Assembly: GCA_003991915.1 (NCBI GenBank)
Contig: RQTK01000974.1
Location: forward strand, 39,390-103,389
DNA length: 64,000 nucleotides
From: Elysia chlorotica
Lineage: Eukaryota > Mollusca > Gastropoda > Plakobranchidae
Direction of reading: 5' to 3'
The notes below the pieces were generated by a model, which did no database searches, was not told where the DNA came from, and saw only the letters and a list, made by a program, of their open reading frames with translations. Below are positions 37,049-50,700 of the stretch, piece after piece. A program made the translations under genes and the position numbers. The stretch's first letter is position 1, and the number at the start of each line of letters is the position of its first letter.

Positions 37049-40000
37049 CTACATCATGGTGACCACTTTACTGATGTCCTGTAACACGTCTGCCAGTGCA
37101 TGCTCAAGCTCCAGGATAAGACCTGCATGAAAATTATAACACATATAAAGGGTCTACTTAACTGTATCTTTTTAAAGACATTGAGAAGACACAGTGTATA
37201 AATCCTGTTTAAGATAAATTATAGATCTATTAAAAAAAACTATTCTATCAAAAATTCTATCTGAGGCACAAATTAATTTTTTTTTAAATTTTGTAGGGCC
37301 AATCATTATTATATTAAACTTTCAAGGTGTCCCCAAGAGGTTTTTAAAAAGCCTATTCCATTGTAGTTAAAAATGACAGAAATCCTTATAGATACACCCT
37401 ATTTAGACCAACAAAAAAATCTAGATTAATTAAAAGCAGCACATGTGTATTTGTTATTTTATTTATGATGAGACACATACAAGTAACTGCACTACATAAT
37501 ACAATATTGTTCATTGAGGCTCTATAAATTAAAATTATAAATGGGAGCTAACGCTTTAGACTTGCATTATAAATCAATCTTGGTCAGACACAAGGTAAAG
37601 TCTGGGTACATATATATTTCCTGCTTGATTTTTTACATGTTTTTTTATGGCCTATACCACAACTTTTCAGCAAAGAGAGAAAATGCAGTTGAATATATCC
37701 ATACAAACACATAAAACTAAAGCCCCTGTTACAACCTGTAGTTGAAAAAACAAGGCAGGACACTACAAACCTGTATTTGCATCTCTGTCTGCGATGAAAT
37801 GAAGCAATAGTGGGTGAGCATTGATCTGAACAGTCTGAAACAGGATTGATAATCCACATTCATGATTCCTTTCTGACTAAAAAGAGAACATACATCTTTT
37901 TCTAAAGCATCCAGTTTAGATATAGAATTGCAATTAACACATGATGTCAATTGTTTTAACCCTTAAAGTGTTCGCAGGACAATCAGATTGGCTGTAAATC
38001 TATTTTTGTGGAGTTACAGCCCATTAGATTGGCATTAAAGTTGAGAGTACTAAACCCGAGCTGCCGCATTGTGCGACTGGTAAAATAACAAAAAAAAAAA
38101 AAAAAAATGGAATGGGCATAAGGGCATAAAGAGTTAAGTTAACACTACCCTATAAACCAACTATGGAAAATACACTAATATGTACACTCAGTATATCAAA
38201 TACACTCTTTACCTACAGTGCTTAGATGGTTAACAGCCACATGAGGTGTCAATTTCTTAAAATAGCGGAGAAAATTTGATTGAACTCTGTGGGTCAATCT
38301 TTCATCCTCATATAAAAAAAAAACCATGCCTTTTTACTACTTTTATTATCTTATTCATGGTTTGACCAATCCATGTACATCTATTTATAGGGTTTTTACA
38401 GTTTGGTTGATCGAATTATAAACATGACAATGTGATGGAGGAAACTAAACTAGATACTGATCTAACACACTGATATACTAATGTGAAAAGTGACAATATA
38501 TCACTTTATTTTAAATTATATACTCTATTCTTCATACCATAAAAAGTGTTGGGTTCAATAACATAACCATAACATTACATGAACTGAAAAAAAAAAAACA
38601 ACCCCCAAAAAAACATGACCCCCCCAAAAAAATCTTGCTCCGCAGCTCTTACCTGGAACCTGTCATAGAAATTGATGATCTTGGTGTTATCCCCCATGCC
38701 CATTTTGCTTGCTTGTTCCGTCATGATACCAAACACCGAAAGGAATGCTTGCCTCAGGGCTGTGTCAGGCGCCATTTGGTTGGCCACTGGTTAAATTATC
38801 ATGATACAATTTTTTAAAATAAATTTGCAAGATTTCATACAAAACAATAATACAGTGGATCCATAACAAGTAAATCTTTACTTCAATGGGTATTTTTATC
38901 CAGGGATTTCATTCCTAGACTTAGTATACTCAAATATAAAAAGACATTTGACTCAAAATTTATACACGTCACATTATACTGACACCAACCCATTCAGTCA
39001 CAGAGGACGAAAACGGAAAAATAAATCTGCCAATCGTGGCATTTGGACCTTTCGATCTGAAGACCAACGTTTTACCACTTGAGCCAGCTTGTTCCCCTAA
39101 AAGAATAAGTCTGCAAGACATAAGGTTATTTAAGTACTTTCATGGAATCATTGACACCATACCTTTGATGATAACTACACCATCCCGGTCTGTTATAGCA
39201 ATGGCATGAAGATTTTCAACACTGAAAGAGAAGGAGCATGAAATTTTAATTTTTACTTGTTTCTTAATACTGTTCCTAAGTTATATTTTTATTTCTATGA
39301 CTAGATTTTATGGCGTTTCAAAATACTGTCCTTTTATTATTATATTGCATCATATAGTACTTCTATTGCTACGAGTATTGATCATCCACTTCATAAAATT
39401 TTACCGTAACTGTTGTTAACTTTTGGACATTATTTTCCCCCCCCCCCCACCCCTCCTAAAAGAAAAGAAAAAAAAAAGGATATAATAAAAGAGTAAAAAG
39501 ATGTAAGATCAACGTACGTTGCCATCTGCTTGTTAAGGTATGACTTCAAATCCTGTAAAATATAAACAGTAAAAAAGAAATCAAATGCTGTCCAGTTGAC
39601 ACACAAAGACAAGAAATCAGTGCATTATTATAACTATCTTATCTTTCATTGGTCAATTCAATTTTCATAGGTTGAAAACTAAGCAAAGAAACATGTTTAG
39701 AAATAGAACTTTTACCATCAAATAATCATGTTAACTAAAAAGCAACAGAAATGTACACAGAAATGAAAGTGATACTTCTTTATTGTGTGGATAATCTAAA
39801 TTTGCAAACAAACTATTGATTCAAAGTTAAAGACCTTAAATAAATTGGTATTTCCCAAAAGTACAACAATGGAAATAGGACACAGTGGAACAATAGAGCA
39901 ACATCTTGTGTTACAAATTCACTTGTCCCTCCATGTCCTTGAGGCAGTAACAGTCCTTCATCTGTAGATTTATTACTTTATCACTTCTCAATATACAATA

Positions 40001-40610
40001 CACAGAGTATGTACATTGTGCACTGATTTTGCCGTATCCCATAACGTTTAGATGTTAAATATATGACATGTTTTTCTCTGAGTAGGCCTACAAGAGGCAC
40101 TGAATGCAAAGCAATGTAACCCAATTAATTCAATCACGCCGAAAAGCAAGTGATACCACCACTACTCAATTTTCAAATTAAACCCTTTCATGGAGATTGA
40201 AAATAGCTGAATCAAAAAAAGGATTTATCTATAATGGAATGGTAACTCTACATATCATGAGCTCAGAATAACAAGGTTCTATCGCAATGCAGACATAAGA
40301 AGGCAAATAAATCTTTCTTGACCTCAGGCTCAGACCCCAAAATATTTTTAGACTGCAATGAAAACTCATATATGGTACCGAGCGTATTAACCCCCCCCCC
40401 CCCCCCCCCACACAAAACAAACAACAAACGCTAGCGCCTCGTTAAAGTTCCCCCCCCGCAACCCCCCAACAACAAAACAATGTCAACAAAAAACCTGCAC
40501 TGCATTAGAACATGAATTGACTCTTAAAATTTTCTTTTTCAATTGGTAAAAACATTTTTAAACTAAATAATCTGCCTGCATTGTATCAAACTGTAACTCA
40601 CCTCTGTCAT
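37049..40610 (-). CDS. LAMTOR3: LAMTOR3 (MP1), Ragulator complex subunit, complete, 6 coding exons
   Basis: LAMTOR3 is a small roadblock-fold scaffold. It pairs with LAMTOR2 in the Ragulator complex on late endosomes and lysosomes, where it supports Rag GTPase/mTORC1 and MEK1-ERK signalling. Coding exons in transcript order (minus strand): 40610-40602 (only MTE), 39552-39518, 39221-39163, 38786-38653, 37834-37771, 37122-37049. All junctions are GT-AG and in frame. The product is 124 aa, the same length as the human protein. Recognisable stretches include DLKSYLNKQM, VENLHAIAITDRDGVVIIK, the VANQMAPDTALRQAF segment, HFIADRDANTGLI and a C-terminal LELEHALADVLQDISKVV helix. The first coding exon carries only nine coding bases, so the 5' end rests on the ATG, a perfect GTGAGT donor and the frame match. 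The gene is head to head with GBF1; the two start codons are 2.5 kb apart. Confidence 0.95.
38960..39095 (-). mobile_element. SINE, family B (minus strand), LAMTOR3 intron 3
   Basis: GTCACATTATACTGACACCA core joined to the family B head (GACCTTTCGATCTGAAGACC, TTTTACCACTTGAGCC). In the same orientation as the gene. Confidence 0.7.
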
Positions 40611-40981
40611 TTTGAAGCAGATTCAGATGAAGTTAAAAGATTTTGTTCTGATAGTCAACAGTTCTGAGGGAAGAAAAAATAGCTGATCTTTGTATAAATA
40701 TTATAGTTTTATACCTCCTCATTTTGTATTTTCAATGCCCAATCATCCACAATGAATCAACCTTGCAACAAAAACTTATTGGATCTATAGGAATGACAAC
40801 CAGGGAGGTTTATAAACTCAAGCTAGATGCATTCAAATAACACAATTTTAGTGCACACTAATTTATGTATAGACCTTGAATCTATGAATGCATCTATTTT
40901 CTTTTTATCAAATATTAAGTCTAGACCGCTTTAAAATCTAGCTGCGGCAGCAGGGAGTATCTATACATGCTATATGTGCGG

Positions 40982-41225
40982 CAACCGGGGTGAATCAGGC
41001 ATAAATCGGAAATTAGATTTTTGGGGTTATTTACAGTATGTTAAGAAGCCATAAATGTACTTTGAGAGGTTGAAAAAATGATATCTCTATCATTTCTAGA
41101 ACCAGAGATAATAATTTTTTCTGGAAATGAAAAAGATCAAGGGTAGTTTTCTATGTTTGGAGAGTTGAACAGTTCTATAGCTCAAAACTAGCTATCAGCT
41201 ACTTATGCCTGATTCATCCTGGTTG
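40982..41225. mobile_element. MITE-like element, copy 1 (244 bp)
   Basis: About 23-bp terminal inverted repeats (GTGAATCAGGCATAA at the left, its complement at the right) differ at about two positions. No coding capacity. The left interior matches copy 2 at 63432-63707 (GGTTATTTACAGTATG against AGTTATTTATAGTGTA). Confidence 0.75.
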
Positions 41226-41583
41226 ATTCTCAGTGTTTCAAACTCTTTAAAGTATGGGTTTACCCACTTCATGTAGTGTTTTGGGCCACATTTTGCCATA
41301 CAGTACATACTATATTTGAGTTTTTTAAAGTTCATATGAAGTTCTTTGGTCTTACCGACCGTCAAGAGTAAATTTAGCTCTATACTAATTTAACGATTCA
41401 TAAGTCTAAAAAATTATTATTTACTCAATTACTGTCTCAAGTGTAGAGTAATTGCAACAGACAGCGTTTATAACCATCATTACACAGAAACATAACGATA
41501 TAGCAACATTTGGACAAAAACACCATAGTGCACATAAACTCAGACGGAGAGAGAGAGAAAGATATGTGTATATATAGATCTAT

Positions 41584-41588
<5 letters not shown>

Positions 41589-41669
<81 letters not shown>
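41589..41669 (+). repeat. (GA)n microsatellite
   Basis: A pure GA tract of about 80 bp in the divergent intergenic region. Confidence 0.97.
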
Positions 41670-41670
<1 letters not shown>

Positions 41671-43107
41671 ACGGTCTAGTTCTCGCTTACACGACTTCTA
41701 GCATTAAAACCCTTTTAAATGAGATAAACAGTTTAGTGAGCTACACAAAACACAATAATAAAATAATCTTACAGGTCTTCGAGATAATATGAAGCAGTAG
41801 ACTTGTACAGTAGAATCTAGACCTGAGTCTAGCACATGATCAAATGAATGTAAACAAATAGCCGGATTTTTTCATCTGCTTGTTTCGCGGTAATAGTTTA
41901 GTTCAAACAAATAATTGATAGATTCTGCCACTTAATATAAATTTTATAACCAAAAATTAACGGAATGTTTTTTGCGAAAATTCATTGGGTTATATTTCAT
42001 CAGTATGGAGATCCAATTTACTTTTTTGGTTTTATATACGTTATGATTTACTAAAAAAATTTAACCCGTGTTTAGCTAAATTGTCTTCCAAGTAGCCCTA
42101 ATTTAGATTTGTTTGAGAGTAAACTCCCCCTGCTTCCTTGCCAGCGACATCTTACGCGAATTGATTACCACGTCATTTTCACGGTATAATTTCCCCACTT
42201 GTAATAGAAGACCAGTCTCATATTGTATACATTTCAATCGGAACAAAGGCAGAAATGAATTTCCTGAGATCTAGATAGAAGGGTACTTTTCTATTCATGA
42301 TGTAATAAAGTGCGCTTATAATATTTGGTGTAAAATGACATTTGCGGTGGTTTTATGAAATCTGACTAGATCTAGATCTAGATCAAGAAGTAGAATCACT
42401 ACTGTTTACTCTTACTTATAAGTTATCTTATACTTAGTTGTGATAGAAACACCACTTTATATCAGAAAACAAACTCTCCTGCCCAATATCATACACGCTA
42501 AATTTTATATAGATCTAGATCTAACTGAAATTCTCAATGTTTATTTCAGAATGTACTGTGGTGAATGAGATGTGTTTTTAACATTTTTATATCTGCAAGA
42601 TACAAGCAACACAAAAGGTAAAAGAAGGGGTTAGGGGATGATTGCTTCAATTTGTTTTAATTTTTTGCAGTCTTGTGTTTCCTCTTGTTGTACTATAAGA
42701 GCTTTTTGTCCTATAATACAGAAACTTCGTGGAACAAATTGTTTTGTCAAGATTTACAAGGCTAGATGCTGTAGATAAATATTTCTTACAGCACCTTTGA
42801 AATTAACAATGTAAGTTAGCCATCTTAAGCAATTAATTCAGCTCAGAATGGCTTTCGACATCATAGACCAAGATCATTTAATACATATTGTCTGTTTTAC
42901 TGCCTCTCTTTCTGATATATGAAATGCAATGTTCAGTTGAGTAGGTCATTATTATAAATTTATTTATAAGATCTCATTGAAACTCCAACAGAAATAACTT
43001 TAAAAAATAAATAGGTCCATATGTTTTCGGGCTGTCTAAATTTTAATCATAAAGAAAAATCTATTCAGAGTCAGTCAACATGTTCAACCTTTCTAATTTT
43101 CTTTCAG

Positions 43108-44674
43108 ATGTCGCAAACAAGCGGGATCTATACGGTCCAGGGGGAGATAGCCCTTCTTGTTACAGCCATGAGAAGGACTTCCAGATATGGCTCTCATGGG
43201 AGGCATGGGCGTCATGTATGTATTGTAATTGTCACCTTTTCAGCTTTGCGTTTTGAGACACATTTTTCCTTAGCACTGTTGCTGTTTAGCTCCTATTAAC
43301 TCTCAAGGCGTTAGCAAACAGTTAGATAAGTTGTATAGGTCTATTTCTATAGCATCATGGCTGTAAAATGTTATTGATTATGTTTTGTCATATATAAGTA
43401 ATTAAAATAACCACGGAAAAATACACATTGTTTACCATTGATGTTTGGGGGATTAAATATAAAGACTCAGGTTGGGATCTATGGGACAAGGTGAAACTGC
43501 TACACTGATTGGTGTAGATTTGAGTTAGTGCAAGTTGTTCCTTCTCTAGAAATACATGCTGAGGACAAGGCTAAGATATTCAGGCGCTGTTCTCATGTCC
43601 ACTGTTTTTTTATTGTTATTAAAAAAAATGTATTGTACAGTGCACTGCAAGTGTTTTAAGGCTTATTTTCACATTCATCACCTATTGCTTGTTCTCGAGA
43701 TCAATTTTTTTTCATGTATGTTTATCATGCTCATCTTGTACTTAAAAAAATCTGATTTCCACATTTCAGCATGAAGACGAAGGGGACCAGTTACAGAGTT
43801 CGTTCTTTCAGCTTAAAGATGTTCTGAATGGGATCAATGGTGTGTAATAAATTGTTTTCTTTGTTTAGATGCAATGTCAAAAAGTCATCTCTCCTTTCGT
43901 GTTGTGTTTATTGAAATCTATCACTTTCTTTTGATGTTATAAGTCTAAAATTGTAAGTCAAGATCTGAAGAAAAAATGGTATGGGGAGTGGTATCAACTA
44001 ATATCTTGGCATCATTCTGTCTTTTTCTTCTACTTGAAAAACATTTGAAATTCACAGATCTGAGTGAAATAGAGCCAAATGCATTTCTGAGTCCTTTTTT
44101 GGAAGTGGTACGCTCTGAGGATACATGTGTGGCGACGTCACAAAATGAGACGTTTTGCGGCATTTATACATTTTGACATATTGATACCACTGGAAAGCCC
44201 AAAATCTAAGCTTTAGAGTGGTGAAAAAAGTTTCAAAATATCTTTATTTAAAAAAAAGTTATAGCTATTTCAAAAACGGGTTCAGGTGAGGGTCGGATTT
44301 CATAAATGCGAGAAAAACGCAGTTGAAGTTCGGTGGTATAAAATCGTAAAGACCGCTTAGCAACGGCCGTTTTTTATGCTATACTACTGTGTTGTTTTAA
44401 ATGGTAAACTATTCTCCTATCATTTTCTATTAGTTTAACCTTATAATGTGCAAGATTCTGTACAATTATGTGCAAGATTCTGTACAATTATCACAAGTTC
44501 TCACCTCTAATCGAGATACTAGATCTAGATCTAGATCTAGATCTAGCAAGCAGATCCGAACCTGATTGTTAAGCTAGATCTAGATTTAGATAGATCTATG
44601 CATCTAAAACAGTCATGACTGTAAATTGAAATAAAAAGAAGAAACAATACAATTGTATGGTGTAAGATAGATAC

Positions 44675-44728
<54 letters not shown>

Positions 44729-47700
44729 GTAGGAAAACGAACCATTGAGAAGCATAGCATCTAGAGAAGGAGAGAAAAGAGACAGGAATCAATAACTTTC
44801 ACATTTATTTTTGCCAATTAATTGGAATAAACAAGTAACTAAAAGTGAAAAAGGTCGAGTAATGAATATTAAATGAAAAGGAATGAGAGAAAGAAGGGGT
44901 CGAAAGAGACTGGCGGGTGAAGGAAACAGAAGGATGTTGAAGGGAAGTTGGGCCATGGCGATAGTATCGATAGTTACATACAAGTTGAACTGTATAGGCA
45001 GAACACATAGGGTTAGACTTGATGGTAACTATCGATATATAGAGTAGCCCGACTTTTCAATCTTTGTTTACATCCGATACCCTTGTCATAGTGTTGAAAA
45101 TCGCGGTTTTGATTGGCTAGGAGTATTCCAAATATTTAATGTGAACCAACCAGAGTGCAGTCTATAAAAAGACGGTTGTAAACATACCAAATACATGGGT
45201 GTTACTGGAATGAATGACTGGGTTGAGTCCATTAAAAACCGGGTCATTATCATAGATCTAGGTTTAAGATTGGCGTAATTTACATAACTGACACACTAAA
45301 ACGCATTAAAAAACACCTTTTAAGAGCAAATTTCATACCCCCCTTTAATTTTATGGGTAGTAAATATGCTTTACTTTCATATTTTGAGAAAAAAAAATTT
45401 CGATAATTTTGACCCCCGGTAGAAAATTAGGGATTTTCTCAATTCGAGCCTTGCCGCAAAACGTCTCATTTTGTGGCGTCGAGACACAATTTTTTTTATT
45501 CTCTGGAGTTCGTTCTTTCAGCTTAAAGATGTTCTGAATGGGATCAATGGTGTGTAATAAATTGTTTTCTTTGTTTAGATGCAATGTCAAAAAGTCATCT
45601 CTCCTTTCGTGTTGTGTTTATTGAAATCTATCACTTTCTTTTGATGTTATAAGTCTAAAATTGTAAGTCAAGATCTGAAGAAAAAATGGTATGGGGAGTG
45701 GTATCAACTAATATCTTGGCATCATTCTGTCTTTTTCTTCTACTTGAAAAACATTTGAAATTCACAGATCTGAGTGAAATAGAGCCAAATGCATTTCTGA
45801 GTCCTTTTTTGGAAGTGGTACGCTCTGAGGATACGACAGGTCCCATCACTGGATTGGCTCTGACGTCTATCAACAAGTTTTTGTCGTATGGATTAGTGGG
45901 TAAGATCAAAAGCAAATGAATTCAAGGTAGTGCAGTTGTACTGTTGGTGTTGTGCTTATTTCTTGTTTCAATTTGTCAAAGCCAGGCGGTCAAATGGTTG
46001 ATAGGTATTCATTTTAATCACAAGTTTTTGTTGTATGGGTTAGTGGGTAAGATCAAAAGCAGATATTGAAGGCAATACAGTTGTGCTCTTTGGTGATGCG
46101 CATATTTCTTGTTTAAAATTGTTAAAGCTACGTTATGAAATAAGTGATAAGCGCTCATTTTAGTCATATTTGATGCAGTTGTAATTGGAGATGTACTCAA
46201 AAAACAATCAGTTATACTTATTTCACATAAGAGTTACAAATGCCAACCAAATATGTACAAATGATATAAAATTTGGGTGCTCTGCGTTTATTGATTTATT
46301 TCATCTTCACTTATAACCATCATCGCAGATCCAGTTGGTGACTTGGCAGCAGCAGCAATAGAAAACATAGCAGATGCAGTCACTCATGCAAGATTTGTGG
46401 GCACAGACCCCTCGTCTGATGAAGTCATTCTTATGAAGATCCTTTATGTGAGTAATGGTGACTGGAGATTGCATCCAAAAGTTCTGCTAGAATTACCCTC
46501 AATTTATGAAAGAGATAGCATATAGAAAAAGAAGTTTGCGGAAATTGATGGGAGCTGGAACATTAGCTACCTAGGTAAGTAAAAGTGGTGAAGGACCAGC
46601 ACATTCGTAGATGAGCATTTCAAATTGATGGCACCAAAGCAGAAATGTACGTAAGACAGGTCTCTTGCAAACATGTTTGAACAAAGTGCTTGTACAGTGA
46701 CTATTGTTTCGTTTTTTAGTACTAGAAGTCTGATGTTTGAACTATGAAACTTTTTCTTTATTCCAAGACATAACTTGTGATTTGTTTTCATTGTGTAACC
46801 AGGTTTTGAGAACCCTCCTGCTGAGTAAAGCCGGCATTCTACTCACCAACGAATCTGTCTGTGAAATCATGCAGTCCTGCTTCAGGATTTGCTTTGAGAT
46901 GAAACTCAGTGGTAAGATTGTTTTCCTGTCTTTTGTCTATTACATTGTCCTATTTAGGATATCTAGAAGATAAGCTTCTTTATTTTTTTTTTTATCGTTA
47001 TTCCTTCTAATGTCCTAGACTTGTGTATCTAATTGAGCTCTAATATTACTTATTAATTTCTTTATTACTTGAATTTTGTGTGTGTAGAATAAACGACTTA
47101 GTAGAAGTGGTTACTTTCTGTCATTTAAATTGATAGTATTTTTCTATTTATCAAAGGCGTGAATACTTTGTTTTTTTTTTGTGTTTGACAAGTATATATT
47201 TGGGCTAGCTTAGATATAGCTAAATGTGTCCTTTTTTTGAATTAATACTCTATTAAATTACTTTTTGCATTCATTTTATGTATATATTGCTTGTAATTTG
47301 TGTAGAGCTCCTGCGGAAGTCAGCAGAGAACACGCTGAGGGACATGGTGCAGTTGCTGTTTACCAGACTTCCATACTTCAAGGAAGACCCTAAATGGATT
47401 AATAGCATCAACAAGAAGGTACTATTTCTTGTCTCCCTTGGTGTATTTTGTTTATTTTTATCAGTTTATATGATGGATAGTTTAATCAAGCCACATAATC
47501 AGACATTGTTTTCAACTCATCGAACTATGGGGGGGGGGCACCTGATGCAAGAGGTGCGTGATTCGAGCCCTGACGATTTAGCCCCCTACTGGTTTGGTTA
47601 GTATCAGTTTAATGTGACCGTCGTGTGTGGCAGCACATAAAATTGTCAGACTTCAGTCTTGTGGCCCATCTACAATATAGCCTATATAGTGTTGACGTTG

Positions 47701-50700
47701 GACTTGAAAACAACTCAATTCATCAAACTAGGGTAGTACATTTTGTGTATTCAACAGTTCCATCATGTCACTTTGACAGCTGACTCTGGTGTTGTTGCTG
47801 TGAAGAATATTACTAAATACCAACTAGACTTGTTAAGTATCTTTTTGCAAATAAAAGAAAATTGAACTTGTCACCCTTTAATCCCACATTCAGTGTCTTG
47901 AGTGGTAGTCGTTGTATTATAAACAAAGCTTAACGGTGTATTAGTTCATGCCCAGTATTCAAATAATTTCATATTTTATATAGCTTTGTCCAATGTAAGT
48001 CAGACTTACCGACTTGTGTGGGTTTAACCCTTTATTAACTCTAATGAGTTTTATGAATTGTTATCTCACTCTCAAACTTTGTAGTTGAAGGTCATTTAAT
48101 TGAATTATTTCATAAATTATTTTTTTCTCTTATCTTATAGAGGATTGTAGTTGATGCAAACTGGCAATGTCTACCCATGTCATGTTTGTAAAGTTTGAAA
48201 TTTAAGGTGATTTCCTCAAATGAACTTCATAAAGTATTTTGCTCCTCTATTGTCTCCTCTCATAGTTGAAGATGCGAACTGGCAGTGTAGACCCATCTCG
48301 CATTGGGAAGAGGAAGAAATCTCCGAAGCCGAAACCAAAGAGAACCCACCACTCATCCCAACACGCTGCTGAGGCGCACCTGTCCCAGCCAACCATAGCG
48401 GAAACGGCAGAGACAGAGGAGGCAAGCGCTGAGCCACAATCAGAAGGCTCGAACTTTGAGCATGTCATCTCAGAGCGCTTGGCCACTACTCCTGGCTTTG
48501 GGAAGGAGGAGGAAGATGTGGACATTGTTCGAACTTTTGCAGTAAGTTTGCTAAGGTTGTTGGTCTTTAAAAAAAAAAAAAAAAAAATGATGATGATAAT
48601 AATAATAATAACAACGAAACAAAGGAAAACTTTTTTTTAGTTATGATTCAAACATCTGTTAAAATTTTATCTAACCAGGCGGCTTCTAAAGAAGAAGCCG
48701 GACAGGTTGTGGTGAATGAGGAAGCTGCAGCAGAGGCGCTGAGAAGCAACGATCAAAACGAGGGGCAGACCCACGGTGACGGGGAATCTTTCAATACTGC
48801 AGCACTATCAGAATCCTCGTCTCTCACTGTAGATGCTGTTGATCCTGCGACGCTGAGGGTATGTTTGTTAGCACTCTCTTGATGGCTTTTAAACTAGATG
48901 GGGCCTCATTCTGCTCTTAGTGCTTCCTGATTTGATATAGCCATAAGTTAAGGCATTAAAAAGTAAATTATGTTTAAGACTCTTTATACTTACAGCAAGG
49001 TTGCACTAAAAAGACAAGAAAGGTTGATTAGGTGATTAGTTTATCTTTGTTTAAATTTTGAAATGAAATTAAGCCTACAATGTTAAAGTATTTCTTTATA
49101 GCTTACTGCAAAGTGGTTAATTGTATGATCCTGATAAATGCTTTGATTATTGGTATATCATTTTTATTTATTTACCATGTAGGTCTATGAAGCAGATTCT
49201 TAGAATACAGTGTGGCAATAGGACCCAAATTACTATTACCATTGTTCTGTAATTGCAGAGATTTTAATATTTGCGCAATAGATGGGAATCTGGTGTTCAG
49301 TGCTGGGATGGGAAGGGTAAGGATATTTTAGCCTTCACTTCATCTGAAAATATAACCCGATTCTTACATCAACAGAAAGCGCAGAGCGATACAGATCTGT
49401 ACGCTGCGGTGCCACCAGAGGAAGTCTGTGACGACAACGAGTCTATTCATTCCACTGATACAGCGGTGTCCATACAGGAGTCAGAGTTTGTGAACCCAAA
49501 AGGCGTGCGTTTCCTGCAGCACCAGCAGCAGTTTTCTCTAGATGGTATGTTTAGATGATTGGACAATTTTAGGCTGACAATTTACTTGTTCTCGGAAATC
49601 TTGCACATAGTGGGCTAAGAATTAACTAGTTCCAGCTCTCTATTTTTACTGGTTTAGCAGGCAATGCTATAGAATCTTTGAAGTCATAAGTTCTATGCTC
49701 ACAAAATCAAATGTGCTTTGTTTGATCATAGGCACTAAAAAAAGAAACACCGCAAATTTCGTGTGTGTTTGAAGCTATTTTAAATGCGGTTTTGGGAGAA
49801 AAAAAGGTTTTCCCATTCGTTCTAGAAATTCAAACATGTTCAACCAGCATAAGTGTCATAGTTCCATCTTGTAGTAGATTAAAAATTTTTTTTGTTTTCC
49901 CACTTTTTGTTTTCTTTCAAAAGCTAGAATAAGCTTCACTGTTTTGCACTACTTAATCCTTGCTTGATGAACTAAATCCTTAAGTAGAACTCAGAATGTC
50001 CTCCATCTATGTTCTCTAAGCTGTACATGACTCATTGCAGATTTTAATTCTTTATCTTGTTTTTTTTTTTTTTTTTACTTCTTTTGTAAAATACTCTATC
50101 TTATTTCCTAATTTCTTTAACATTTCACTCAAAAGTGAAGTGATAATTTGTCTGTGACATTACATTACGAGTAACAATAATACTTCCTGGCAGACCTCAA
50201 GTAAAATAATGGGATTCGATCAAGCAGGATTACAAAAGAAAAAAAAAGGCATTAAGTTTGATAGGCTTGGGTGAAACAGCTGAAATTTTTATTTAGTTAT
50301 CAGACAAGAGGTATGAACAATTAAAACTAAACTGCTGATTGTCTTCATGTGACAAATAAGTGCCAGCATATCCTTTTGTTTGATATATGATCTTCATTCT
50401 TTTCCCAGGTTCCCAACCAGGCCCCTATCCACTGGTGCCGTATGGTCTTCCTTGTGTTCGAGAACTCTTTCGCTTTTTGGTAAGATTATTGGTCTCTAAC
50501 AACAGACGTTGTGTAATTAGATAAGATGAGGAAATTTGCCTTGGCGATTATCATTAAACAAAGATTGATTCATGACAAATAACAAGACTTTTTTCATAGT
50601 AGGGAAAAGAATATTTAAATTCTGCCACAAATACTATGGTTTGGTACTAAAGTCAAATGATTTTCCAATTATAAGAGCTGCTTGATGAAGGTTTGTGTAT

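Larger units (their letters stand above)
40611..43107. promoter_or_regulatory. Divergent LAMTOR3/GBF1 intergenic region
   Basis: The two start codons face away from each other across 2.5 kb. Promoters for both genes must lie here, and GBF1 needs at least one non-coding 5' exon because its ATG follows an acceptor directly. The region holds a TIR element (40982-41225), a (GA)n tract (41589-41669), CTAGAT repeats near 42365-42385 and a CCACGTCA motif at 42168-42175. No TATA box or exon can be assigned with confidence. Confidence 0.55.
43796..45834 (+). repeat. 329-bp identical direct repeat spanning GBF1 exon 2 end, intron 2 and exon 3 start
   Basis: 43796-44124 and 45506-45834 look base-for-base identical, 1710 bp apart. 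Each copy holds the 3' part of exon 2 with its donor, all of intron 2, and exon 3 up to the EDT codons. The left copy breaks inside exon 3 and enters foreign sequence; the right copy begins inside exon 2. Only the right copy continues into a complete exon 3 with a donor. Normal protein therefore needs splicing from 43839 over the left exon-3 acceptor to 45768. Confidence 0.9.

Noticed and set aside
43976-44176. Separate small protein containing [18 protein letters not shown]
   Set aside because: It is the truncated left copy of GBF1 exon 3 read on into the insert, not an independent gene.
48216-48525. Minus-strand frames of 73 and 92 residues
   Set aside because: Antisense shadows of GBF1 exon 7.
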